From a bacterium (GTDB lineage: Bacteria > UBP14 > UBA6098 > B30-G16), in NCBI GenBank assembly GCA_030620455.1, contig JAUXEQ010000006.1, positions 1 through 18,215 on the forward strand: DNA of 18,215 nucleotides, written 5' to 3'. Both the position numbers and the translations under genes were made by a program. The notes beneath the pieces are model-generated. The model was not told where the DNA came from. It saw only the letters and a list, made by a program, of their open reading frames with translations, and did not search any database. Every line of letters starts with the position of its first letter. The stretch's first letter is position 1. Shown here in pieces: positions 1 to 7,283 of the stretch.

Positions 1-1
1 A

Positions 2-142
2 AAAGGTGTCATTACTGGTGTCATTCTCTCCGACCAAGTAAAAAGTTTAGATTGGTGTGTAAGAAGCGCAGAATTCGTCTGTAAGATACACGAAGATGTG
101 ATTTTCGAAGTTCTTGAGAAAATAAGAACTCTCATCGATTAA
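2..142 (+). CDS. MazF/PemK-family toxin (endoribonuclease), C-terminal part only
   Basis: An open frame enters from the left edge and ends in TAA at 140-142, giving 46 residues. It contains GVILSDQVKSLDW near the start and ends FEVLEKIRTLI. This matches the last strand and C-terminal helix of MazF/PemK toxins, in which a DQV/DQI-(K/R)-(S/T)-(L/I/V)-D segment is followed by a helix ending K-I-x-x-L-I. MazF proteins are about 110 residues long, so roughly the N-terminal 60% lies outside the window. The family consists of mRNA-cleaving toxins of type II toxin-antitoxin modules. The antitoxin gene is normally just upstream and so cannot be seen. The assignment rests on the C-terminal pattern alone, because the catalytic Arg and Ser/Thr residues are in the missing part. 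Confidence 0.78.
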   Translation, partial: KGVITGVILSDQVKSLDWCVRSAEFVCKIHEDVIFEVLEKIRTLID

Positions 143-302
143 AAGACTTTTTATTTAATAATCAATGTCTAATCCCTAAGATGAACTCGTGAAAATTTCC
201 AACTTTTGTTGTGATTTTAAAGTGGATAGACTGATTAACTCGCAAGTGAAAAACCACAACGTCTATTTGCAAATACATAAAACAATACTCATGAGTTTGA
301 TT

Positions 303-1385
303 TTATATTCCAGCCATTTCCTTGTCCAGTTTCTTAAGGATTTCTTCCTGTTCGGGTGAAATTTTCTCAGGGATTTTATAACTAATCTCGACAATCAAAT
401 CACCGACATGAGAACCTCTTGCCACGCCCATTCCCGATATGCGTAATTTTGCGCCAGGTTTAGTTCCCGGGGGTATTTTCACGGTAATCGTTTTTCCAAT
501 TGGATGGTGAATTTTAACTTTCGAACCTAATAAAGCTTTCGTGAAGGGAATAGTTATATGGGCGATTAAATTGTCTCCTTCGATTTCGAAAGTCCGACCA
601 GACTTAACGTAAACAGTTACATAAAGATCTCCCGGCGGACCACCGAAAAAACCTGGAGAACCGAGACTTCTTAATCGTAAAGTCTGTCCGTTGACAGTTC
701 CGGGAGGGATGCGAACATTAACTTTTCTTTGGGTTTGAATTGTTCCAGTACCGCCACAAGCTGAACATTTTCTCTCAGATATCGACCCTTTTCCAAGACA
801 TGTGGGGCAAACTTTTTGGACTGCATACATTCCTTGTTGAATATTTATGAAACCTCGACCACCACAAGTGGGACATTTGTTAGTTTTCGTTCCGGGTTCA
901 GCCCCTGTGCCACCGCATCGAGGACAGGTCTCCTGAATTGGAACAACGATGCTCTTTTGTCCTCCCTTGAATGAAGTATTAAATGGAATATCCACAGTGG
1001 TTTGAAGGTCGTTTCCTTTCTGCGGTGTTTTTCTGCTCCGATGCACACCACCACCGAACAGATCACTGAAAATGTCACCTATGTTAATCCCACCGAAAAG
1101 ATCACCGAAATCAGATTTTTGACCTCCTCGAGTTTGTTGCCATCGATAATCACGACCTGCACCGAAAGGAATACCGCCTTTTCGCATTAGGTCGTATTGT
1201 TCACGCTTCTTGGGATCAGTGAGAACTTCATAAGCTTCTCCAACCTGCTTGAATCTTTCCTCTGCCGACTTGTCATTAGGATTTTTATCAGGATGGTATT
1301 TTTTAGCGAGTCTTCGGTATGCCTTCTTAATTTCATCTGCAGACGCTTTTTCAGTAACCCCAAGAATTTGGTAATAATCCTTCAT
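303..1385 (-). CDS. dnaJ: Chaperone DnaJ (Hsp40, type I)
   Basis: This 360-residue co-chaperone would stimulate the DnaK ATPase and deliver unfolded clients in the cytoplasm. The J domain (residues 1-65) has the essential HPD at 31-33. A Gly/Phe-rich linker runs about 71-113 (DLFGG, DLFGGG). The zinc domain has four CxxCxGxG repeats with Cys pairs 154/157, 171/174, 193/196 and 207/210, so it is a complete type I DnaJ. The substrate-binding C-terminal beta domains follow. The start ATG (1383-1385) lies 2 nt after the stop of the upstream zinc peptidase gene, so translation is probably coupled. The only Shine-Dalgarno-like sequence is a weak GAAGG. No dnaK or grpE is visible, unlike the usual arrangement. 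The family call is very secure. A CbpA-like protein is excluded because the zinc domain is present. Confidence 0.97.
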   Translation of the reverse strand: MKDYYQILGVTEKASADEIKKAYRRLAKKYHPDKNPNDKSAEERFKQVGEAYEVLTDPKKREQYDLMRKGGIPFGAGRDYRWQQTRGGQKSDFGDLFGGINIGDIFSDLFGGGVHRSRKTPQKGNDLQTTVDIPFNTSFKGGQKSIVVPIQETCPRCGGTGAEPGTKTNKCPTCGGRGFINIQQGMYAVQKVCPTCLGKGSISERKCSACGGTGTIQTQRKVNVRIPPGTVNGQTLRLRSLGSPGFFGGPPGDLYVTVYVKSGRTFEIEGDNLIAHITIPFTKALLGSKVKIHHPIGKTITVKIPPGTKPGAKLRISGMGVARGSHVGDLIVEISYKIPEKISPEQEEILKKLDKEMAGI

Positions 1386-1387
1386 AT

Positions 1388-2062
1388 TTACCTTCGTCTT
1401 GAAAGCACGAGAAGTCTCAAAAGATTTACAATAGCCATTAATGTCGCAGCAACATAAGTCATTGCCGCAGCTCTAAGAACATTTCTCGCTCCAGAAATTT
1501 CCTCGGGAGTTAATATTCCAAGCTCGGGAAGAATTTTCAAAGCTCTTGTTGAAGCATCGAACTCCACTGGCAACGTAATCAAATGAAAAGCGACAGCTCC
1601 AGCAAAGAAAACAATTCCAATATTCATTAATACTGGAATTCGTGCAATAAAGCCTATGAAAAACAAAGGAAAAGCTAAATTTGTACCCAATGAAACAACA
1701 GGAACAATGCTATTTCTTATTGCGAGAGGAGAATAATGTTTCGCATGCTGGATAGCATGTCCACATTCATGAGCTGCGATTCCAACAGCTGCAACGGAAT
1801 CGATATCGAATACACCCGGTGAGAGACGGAGAACCTTTTTTTTGGGATCATAATGATCGCCAAGATTCCTGTTTGTTCGCTCAATTCTTAGGTTGAGACC
1901 TTTAGATCGAAGAATCATAGTCGCAGCTTCCGAGCCAGTAACTCTGCGTTTGGTTTCCACTCTCGACCATTTTCTATATTCGCTTTTAATTCTGCTCTGT
2001 GACCATAATGCCAATATAATTGCAGGGATTAACAATAAAATTGTCGAGTCTAAGAAATACAT
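1388..2062 (-). CDS. Membrane zinc metallopeptidase, YugP family (Zn_peptidase_2)
   Basis: This 224-residue integral membrane protein has the zincin signature HECGH at residues 98-102 (context AHECGHAIQHA). A downstream PVEFDAS holds Glu167, a likely third zinc ligand in this family. Hydrophobic segments are visible at about 5-20 (N-terminal anchor), 116-140, 146-166 and 200-218. Length and motif order match the YugP/DUF1312-type family, whose natural substrates are largely unknown. A good Shine-Dalgarno sequence (AAGGA) lies about 7 nt before the ATG at 2060-2062. It is the first gene of a two-gene minus-strand unit with dnaJ, which suggests, by inference, a shared role in envelope or protein quality control. 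The region upstream is divergent with the NHL-protein gene. A TTGATT-like box near 2120 on the minus strand is too weak to call a promoter. Confidence 0.9.
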   Translation of the reverse strand: MYFLDSTILLLIPAIILALWSQSRIKSEYRKWSRVETKRRVTGSEAATMILRSKGLNLRIERTNRNLGDHYDPKKKVLRLSPGVFDIDSVAAVGIAAHECGHAIQHAKHYSPLAIRNSIVPVVSLGTNLAFPLFFIGFIARIPVLMNIGIVFFAGAVAFHLITLPVEFDASTRALKILPELGILTPEEISGARNVLRAAAMTYVAATLMAIVNLLRLLVLSRRR

Positions 2063-2240
2063 AAACTTCCTTTCAAAAATAAATATTTAATTCAGTCGTT
2101 GAAGCAAATCAAGCCATTTTTACTTAATCTATTTAGGAAAAAGTAGTTGCTACATATTATAGGTATTTAGATATTAGACATTAAATATTCTCATTAAATA
2201 GATGTTTAAATTATTCGAATCCAATTTTAAAGGTTATTGA

Positions 2241-3566
2241 ATGAAAATCCTAAAAAATGAAAATGCAAGTTTGAATATATTTGGCAAGTATTTCTTTGCT
2301 TCAATTTTTATTTTATCTTTTGTTGTTATACTCTATGCAAAGCAAAAAAGCACAACGTATTTTTTCCCACCGTTTAAACATACTTGGGGTATTCGCAAAG
2401 GCACGGAAGAAAACCTTGACATGCTTCTCGGGAATAAAACAGATTTTGATGATCCACAAGGAATAACTGTAATAAAACTTAAACAATGGGATGATCCAAA
2501 TTCGAAAAAGGATGATGATGAGGTTACCGTTTACGGAGTTAATTCTGGACGTTGTCAGATTATTTATAACAAATCTATGTATGGTTTAGCTATTTATGGA
2601 AGTTGTGGCAGAGGAAAAGGGCAGTTCCGAACGCCAAAAGGTATCACTGCCACCGAGAATGGTGATGTTTATGTTGCGGATTATGGCAATGGGAGAATTG
2701 TGCATTTAAGAATGCCAAAAGACAAACTAATCTGGGTAAAAAGCTTTGGAGAAAAGTATCTTAAAGCTCCCTTCGACATTGCATCGATACCTGGAGATAC
2801 TTTATATATAACAGATTTCAAAAAGAACTCAGTTTTAGTCTTCGATTCATCTGGGACACTTATTAGAGAATTCACGGGGTTTTATGGACCCAAAGGAATA
2901 GATGTGGATGCTCATACGATTAAATGGTCTGCATACAAAGGGGATTATTTTGTTGTTATAGATTCATTTGGAAAGAGAATTCTGAAAATAAATCGAACCA
3001 ACGGTAGAATTGATAAAATCGTTAGAACAAATTCTATAGGATTATCCGGGTCCAAACTTCAATATTTAGCATTGGATTATCTTGGAAATGTTCACGTTAC
3101 AGACTTTAATCGCTGCCAATTGCATAAGTTCGATAAAGATTTGAAATACATAACTTCGTTTGGTAGTTGCGGTTATAAGGATGAACAACTCGATCAACCA
3201 AGAGGAATTACTATATGGAAAAGATTCGGACAAATATTTGTTTCTGAAAGAATTTCTGCCCAGTATTTCTGGATTGGCTTGGAAGTGAAAAAATTCAGAT
3301 TTACTCACAATAATAATGATAATTCTGTTACCGTTTCTTTTTTCATAACCGAAACAGCCTATGTTAAAGCTCGAATCATAGGTAAAGGAGTCGATCTTTC
3401 ATTATGGAAAAGGAAGAAGCGTATCGATCTCGGTGGATATAAGGAAAAGATAATTTTACCTGTTGGATTAGATTCGGGTAATTATAAAATTATATTTGAA
3501 TTCGAACCTACGTATAGCTCCCGAAATTATTTAGAAAAAACTTTCACGAAAAAGATAAAGATTTAA
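2241..3566 (+). CDS. Exported or membrane-anchored NHL-repeat beta-propeller protein
   Basis: This 441-residue protein has a hydrophobic segment at about 17-33 after a short Lys-containing N-terminus. That marks a signal peptide or uncleaved anchor, so the bulk should lie outside the cytoplasmic membrane. NHL-type repeats are visible around 126-157 (FRTPKGITATENGDVYVAD), 173-203 (DTLYITDFKKN), 274-303 (LGNVHVTDFN) and 318-337 (DQPRGITIW...GQIFVSE). These are blades of a six-bladed propeller. Residues from about 355 onward are beta-rich and end with a pattern (LDSGNYKIIFEF) like the Ig-like domain that closes many secreted proteins of these phyla. No catalytic residues are recognisable. Binding of a ligand or another protein is inference. 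The start has a moderate AAAGG about 8 nt upstream. The gene ends 7 nt before rlmD, so the two are probably co-transcribed. Confidence 0.8.
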   Translation: MKILKNENASLNIFGKYFFASIFILSFVVILYAKQKSTTYFFPPFKHTWGIRKGTEENLDMLLGNKTDFDDPQGITVIKLKQWDDPNSKKDDDEVTVYGVNSGRCQIIYNKSMYGLAIYGSCGRGKGQFRTPKGITATENGDVYVADYGNGRIVHLRMPKDKLIWVKSFGEKYLKAPFDIASIPGDTLYITDFKKNSVLVFDSSGTLIREFTGFYGPKGIDVDAHTIKWSAYKGDYFVVIDSFGKRILKINRTNGRIDKIVRTNSIGLSGSKLQYLALDYLGNVHVTDFNRCQLHKFDKDLKYITSFGSCGYKDEQLDQPRGITIWKRFGQIFVSERISAQYFWIGLEVKKFRFTHNNNDNSVTVSFFITETAYVKARIIGKGVDLSLWKRKKRIDLGGYKEKIILPVGLDSGNYKIIFEFEPTYSSRNYLEKTFTKKIKI

Positions 3567-3573
3567 GCGCCTT

Positions 3574-4947
3574 ATGGCTGAAAAGCTGAAAATCAACGAT
3601 GTTATCGATATTGTCCCAGAGAAAATGGTGTATGGTGGTAGTTCGATTGCAAGAATTCAAAATCAGACTGTATTTGTGTATGGTGCTCTTCAGAAAGAGA
3701 ACATTCAAGCCAGAATTTATCGGAAGCGAAAAGGCGTTTTTTATGCCGAGACACTTAATGTATCAAATCCCTCAAAAGATAGAATAGAATCGCGGTGTCC
3801 TCATTTTGGTGAGTGCGGTGGTTGTACTTGGCAACATATCGATTATCAAGCTCAACTAAAGTATAAGCAGCATATTTTTACGGATGTGCTTTCGAGAATC
3901 GCTGGGATAAACGATACTAAGGTTGGGAAAATTGTTCCTTCCCCATTAGAATTTGGCTATCGTAATAAAATGGAATTCTCATTCGGTAAGAACTCAGAAG
4001 GTGTATTCATAGGACATCACAGAAGAGGAAGATACGATCAATTATTACCAACCGCAAAGGACTGCTTTTTGGTGCCAGAAAAAGTAAGGGAAATTGTTTC
4101 GAATGTCGAAGAAATGGCTCAGGAGGAGGAAGCGCACGATCCCAGAACAGGTTCAGGATACCTTCGATTTTTCAATGTCAGATGGAGTTTTCACGAAGAA
4201 CGGGCAATTCTTGGTATTACAATAACTCAAGATATCGATCTAAATATTTTCAAATCGTGGTTTATCGATCTTGCTGAAAAGTTCCCAGGTGTTATTGCTG
4301 GAGGTTATGTTACGATTAATTATGCTGGGAGCAGTTCTATAGGCAAATTCCACTCTTTATTCGGTAACACAGAATTTATCGAGAGAATTGGAGAAAAATC
4401 TTACGTTGTCGGTGCAATGTCTTTCTTTCAAACTAATCCAATAGGAGCCAAAAATCTGTTCGATTTTGCAAGGGAATTTGCTGATCTGAGTGGAAATGAG
4501 CGCTTATGGGACCTTTACTGTGGTGCTGGAACGATAGGCATTTATCTTAGTGATGATGCAGCTTTTGTTCTTGGGATAGAGAACGAAGAATCTGCGATAG
4601 CCTGTGCAAAAATTAATGCTGAGCTTAATAATGTAGGAGAAAAGGTAATATTTCTCTATGGCGATGTCGCAAAAGTGCTTTTGGAAATCAGAGAAAAAAG
4701 ACTTTATGAAAAACCGGATTGCATTGTGATCGATCCACCAAGAGCAGGTTTACCGAGCAAAACAGTTCGCAGAATGATGAGATTTAAACCGAAGAGAATT
4801 ATATACATAACATGTAATCCAAGCACATTTGCAAGAGATATTTCTGTATTCTCTGGGTACGGTTATTCTTTAATCAAAGTTCAACCTGTGGATATGTTCC
4901 CACAAACCTATCATATCGAAGCTGTTGGATTACTTAAACGAAGTTGA
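3574..4947 (+). CDS. rlmD: 23S rRNA (uracil-C5)-methyltransferase, RlmD/RumA type
   Basis: This 457-residue enzyme transfers a methyl group from S-adenosylmethionine to C5 of a uridine in 23S rRNA. An N-terminal TRAM domain (about 1-65) binds RNA. Cys75, Cys81, Cys84 and Cys164 (CPHFGECGGC, then KDCF) are the expected four ligands of an iron-sulfur cluster. The SAM-binding motif is DLYCGAG at 313-319. DPPR is at 387-390, the catalytic nucleophile is Cys414 in ITCNPSTFARD, and Glu449 in HIEAV is the expected general base. All key residues are intact. Within the TrmA/RlmCD superfamily, the Fe-S cysteines together with TRAM favour RlmD or the RlmCD-like group. Whether it targets position 747, 1939 or both cannot be read from sequence. 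There is no clear ribosome binding site, but the start lies 7 nt after the preceding stop, which suggests coupling. Confidence 0.92.
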   Translation: MAEKLKINDVIDIVPEKMVYGGSSIARIQNQTVFVYGALQKENIQARIYRKRKGVFYAETLNVSNPSKDRIESRCPHFGECGGCTWQHIDYQAQLKYKQHIFTDVLSRIAGINDTKVGKIVPSPLEFGYRNKMEFSFGKNSEGVFIGHHRRGRYDQLLPTAKDCFLVPEKVREIVSNVEEMAQEEEAHDPRTGSGYLRFFNVRWSFHEERAILGITITQDIDLNIFKSWFIDLAEKFPGVIAGGYVTINYAGSSSIGKFHSLFGNTEFIERIGEKSYVVGAMSFFQTNPIGAKNLFDFAREFADLSGNERLWDLYCGAGTIGIYLSDDAAFVLGIENEESAIACAKINAELNNVGEKVIFLYGDVAKVLLEIREKRLYEKPDCIVIDPPRAGLPSKTVRRMMRFKPKRIIYITCNPSTFARDISVFSGYGYSLIKVQPVDMFPQTYHIEAVGLLKRS

Positions 4948-4954
4948 AAATCTC

Positions 4955-4968
4955 AACGATATATCGTT
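4955..4968. repeat. 14-bp perfect palindrome after rlmD
   Basis: AACGATATATCGTT is perfectly self-complementary and lies 8 nt after the rlmD stop, followed by a pyrimidine-rich stretch. As RNA it could form only a 5-bp stem, so it is a poor terminator. It could be a protein-binding site or chance in AT-rich DNA. Confidence 0.35.
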
Positions 4969-5006
4969 ATTTCTCTCTTATAAAATTTAATTAGTGCATC
5001 TGTGTC

Positions 5007-5034
5007 TTGATATTAATCATAATTAGTTTATGTT
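5007..5034 (+). promoter_or_regulatory. Possible promoter for the tyrosine recombinase gene
   Basis: TTGATA (5007-5012) and TATGTT (5029-5034) are separated by 16 nt. The predicted transcription start falls at or next to the ATG at 5041. The gene has no usable Shine-Dalgarno sequence, so a leaderless transcript is possible. The match is imperfect and the surroundings are AT-rich. Confidence 0.3.
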
Positions 5035-5040
5035 TATAGG

Positions 5041-5940
5041 ATGGAATTGAAATTTGAGAAATTGCAAGAATTATTCAACGATTATCTTTTTTCGGAGCTG
5101 TCGAATTCGGAAAATACAAAGGATGCATACAAGAGAGACATAGCAAGATTTATTGAATTCGCAAATATACGAGGAATCGAGAAGCCCTCGAAGGTAACAA
5201 GAGGATTTGCAAATTCGTATGTTAGATTTCTCAATGAATTGGGTTTGGCTTCTGGTTCAGTGGCAAGAAATATTTCCGCTCTTCGTTCTTTTTGGAAATT
5301 TCTTATCATTAACGGTTTTTCGCAGAACGATCCTCTCGAGAGTATTCAAATAGATAAAATAACGAGAAAAATTCCTGAAGTGCTTTCAATAAATGATATC
5401 AACGCAATTCTCGATCGAATAGATATTAGTAATTCTTTAGGTTTAAGAGATAAAGCTCTTATTGAATTTATGTATGCCACAGGAGCTCGCGTTTCAGAAG
5501 TTATAGATATTAAAATCCAAGATTTTCATTCAGATGCTGGTTTTGTAAAACTTTTTGGGAAAGGCTCGAAGGAACGTTTTGTGCCTATTGGAAAGGAGTC
5601 TATATATTGGATAGAAAGGTATATAAGGGATGGCAGAAATCGGTTGATAAAACCTAATTCAAGGGGATTCATTTTCCTTAACCATCGAGGTGGTAAGCTA
5701 TCGAGGATGGGTATTTGGAAAATAGTCAAGAAATGGGTCGATAAAGCGGGAATAGAAAAAGAAGTCCATCCGCATACATTAAGACATAGTTTTGCTACGC
5801 ATCTTCTGGAAGGAGGAGCAGATTTGCGTGCAGTTCAGGAGATGCTTGGTCACGAAAGTGTTGCGACAACTCAGATTTATACACATCTTTCTCTTAGCAG
5901 GATCGAAACCGTTTATCACAGTTATCATCCAAGAGGTTGA
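5041..5940 (+). CDS. Site-specific tyrosine recombinase, XerC/XerD family
   Basis: This 299-residue protein matches the family length for chromosome-dimer resolution recombinases. The N-terminal SAM-like DNA-binding domain (about 5-90) has the SENTKDAYKRDIARF pattern. The catalytic domain (about 110-295) holds the full set: Arg150 (ATGARVSE), Lys174 (GKGSKE), His245 and Arg248 (HTLRHSFATHLL), His271 (MLGHESVATTQIYTH) and the nucleophile Tyr280. In the family, XerC and XerD act together at dif during cell division, often with FtsK. XerC and XerD cannot be told apart from this sequence, and some lineages use a single Xer. No dif-like site or mobile-element hallmark is visible nearby, so a housekeeping role fits better than an integrase. 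It has no clear Shine-Dalgarno sequence. Confidence 0.93.
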   Translation: MELKFEKLQELFNDYLFSELSNSENTKDAYKRDIARFIEFANIRGIEKPSKVTRGFANSYVRFLNELGLASGSVARNISALRSFWKFLIINGFSQNDPLESIQIDKITRKIPEVLSINDINAILDRIDISNSLGLRDKALIEFMYATGARVSEVIDIKIQDFHSDAGFVKLFGKGSKERFVPIGKESIYWIERYIRDGRNRLIKPNSRGFIFLNHRGGKLSRMGIWKIVKKWVDKAGIEKEVHPHTLRHSFATHLLEGGADLRAVQEMLGHESVATTQIYTHLSLSRIETVYHSYHPRG

Positions 5941-6009
5941 TATAGCTCGGTAGTATTTTAGTTTACATTTTAAGGAAGGATTACACATCAGTTATGAGGT
6001 TAATATTTA

Positions 6010-7224
6010 ATGAATAGGAAATTTATAATAAATTTCTTTATTTTGTTTATCTCGACAACAATCGCAGGAATGGGACTTGAATTGCTTCCTCAGCAGCTGG
6101 GATCACCTCTCAGCGGGAGTGCATCTTATTCATTTTATCGTGATAGCGCCTTCGTTGAGCTTAAAATTGTTACTCAATTAACCAATAACTCTCTTCAGTT
6201 TATAAAACGCGATGATGAAACGTTTAAAGCTCGATTTAGAATTGTAGCAACAATTTATCAAAAGAAAAACTTAGTTAAAAGCGTCGAACTAATAGATAGC
6301 ATTATTGTTAAGGAATTTAAACAAACAAATTCAAACGAACCGATGTATGCCGGCGAATTATCAATTATCATTCCGCAGGGGAAATTTAGATTAATTCTTA
6401 TTCTCGAGGATTTAAACGCCAAAACAAAAGCGTTAGCATATGAAAACATCGAGGTTCCCAATGCAAGAATGATTGGATTGTCCTCTCTTTGGTTGTTTGT
6501 ACCCGAAACGGATTCGGTTTTAATTTCTCACAATGTCGTTGCATATTGGGAGAGTCTTGGGGTAGCGGCGATTACCTATGATATCCCGGATGATATACAG
6601 GCTCATATAAAACTTAAAAGTTCAAAAATTAGGACTGAGACCTATACTGCCACGTTCAAAGAAAAGGATGGCAAGAAAGTTGTATATGGATTTATACCAA
6701 TATCTACGTTAGAAAGCGGAAACTATTATGCATACTTAATTCTGTATGGCGATAAAGGGAAAAAATACACTGAGCAAATGCTTGAATTTTCTCTTACTCA
6801 GACTACGAAATCCATGTTGAAATACCATTTCAATGATCTAATCGAACAACTTGAGATAATTGCAGACCCAGAAGACATGAAACCTTTTCAAGAAGCCGAT
6901 TCTACACAAAGGGATTCTTTATGGGAAGAATTCTGGAAAAAAATGGATCCTACACCTTCAACTGAGCGAAATGAGTCGATGGAGGAATTTTTAAGACGAA
7001 TTCACTATGTAGATGTGCAATTTAGTACCTCTTTAAGACCAGGATGGCAAACCGACAGAGGTAAAACTTATATCGTATATGGACAACCTGACGAGATAGA
7101 TGACCATCCATTTGAAATAGGCGCGTATCCTTATCAAATATGGTATTATTATAAACAAGGATTGACATTCGTTTTTGTGGATTCTGGTAATGATGGGAAC
7201 TACAGATTGGTCGAATCCAGATGA
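6010..7224 (+). CDS. Secreted GWxTD domain-containing protein
   Basis: This 404-residue protein has an N-terminal signal peptide (about 1-20, a hydrophobic run after MNRK, then a small-residue region near 15-20). The signature of the C-terminal domain is RPGWQTDRGKTYIVYGQPDE at 343-362, with GWQTD at 345-349. It is followed by YPYQIWYYYKQGLTFVFVD, typical of the GWxTD family. Residues about 35-260 form a beta-rich region with no recognised domain. GWxTD proteins are found mainly in FCB and related candidate phyla. Their function is unknown and none is established here. The nearest ribosome-binding-like sequence is an AGG about 10 nt before the ATG. A 7-codon frame (ATG at 5993, TAG at 6014-6016) overlaps the start and could couple translation, but this is weak. 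The gene lies between the recombinase and hisS genes on the same strand. Confidence 0.88.
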   Translation: MNRKFIINFFILFISTTIAGMGLELLPQQLGSPLSGSASYSFYRDSAFVELKIVTQLTNNSLQFIKRDDETFKARFRIVATIYQKKNLVKSVELIDSIIVKEFKQTNSNEPMYAGELSIIIPQGKFRLILILEDLNAKTKALAYENIEVPNARMIGLSSLWLFVPETDSVLISHNVVAYWESLGVAAITYDIPDDIQAHIKLKSSKIRTETYTATFKEKDGKKVVYGFIPISTLESGNYYAYLILYGDKGKKYTEQMLEFSLTQTTKSMLKYHFNDLIEQLEIIADPEDMKPFQEADSTQRDSLWEEFWKKMDPTPSTERNESMEEFLRRIHYVDVQFSTSLRPGWQTDRGKTYIVYGQPDEIDDHPFEIGAYPYQIWYYYKQGLTFVFVDSGNDGNYRLVESR

Positions 7225-7283
7225 TTTATTGAATGAATTAGGAGTTAATTGAATTCATATAAAGAATTTTACGGAGGTTGTGA

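Noticed and set aside
287..296. ACTCATGAGT palindrome after dnaJ
   Set aside because: Ten bases with no usable loop; too short to act as a terminator and likely by chance.
5041..5940. Tyrosine recombinase as a phage or integron integrase marking a mobile element
   Set aside because: Length and motifs are those of XerC/D, its neighbours are housekeeping genes, and no attachment repeats or cargo genes are visible.
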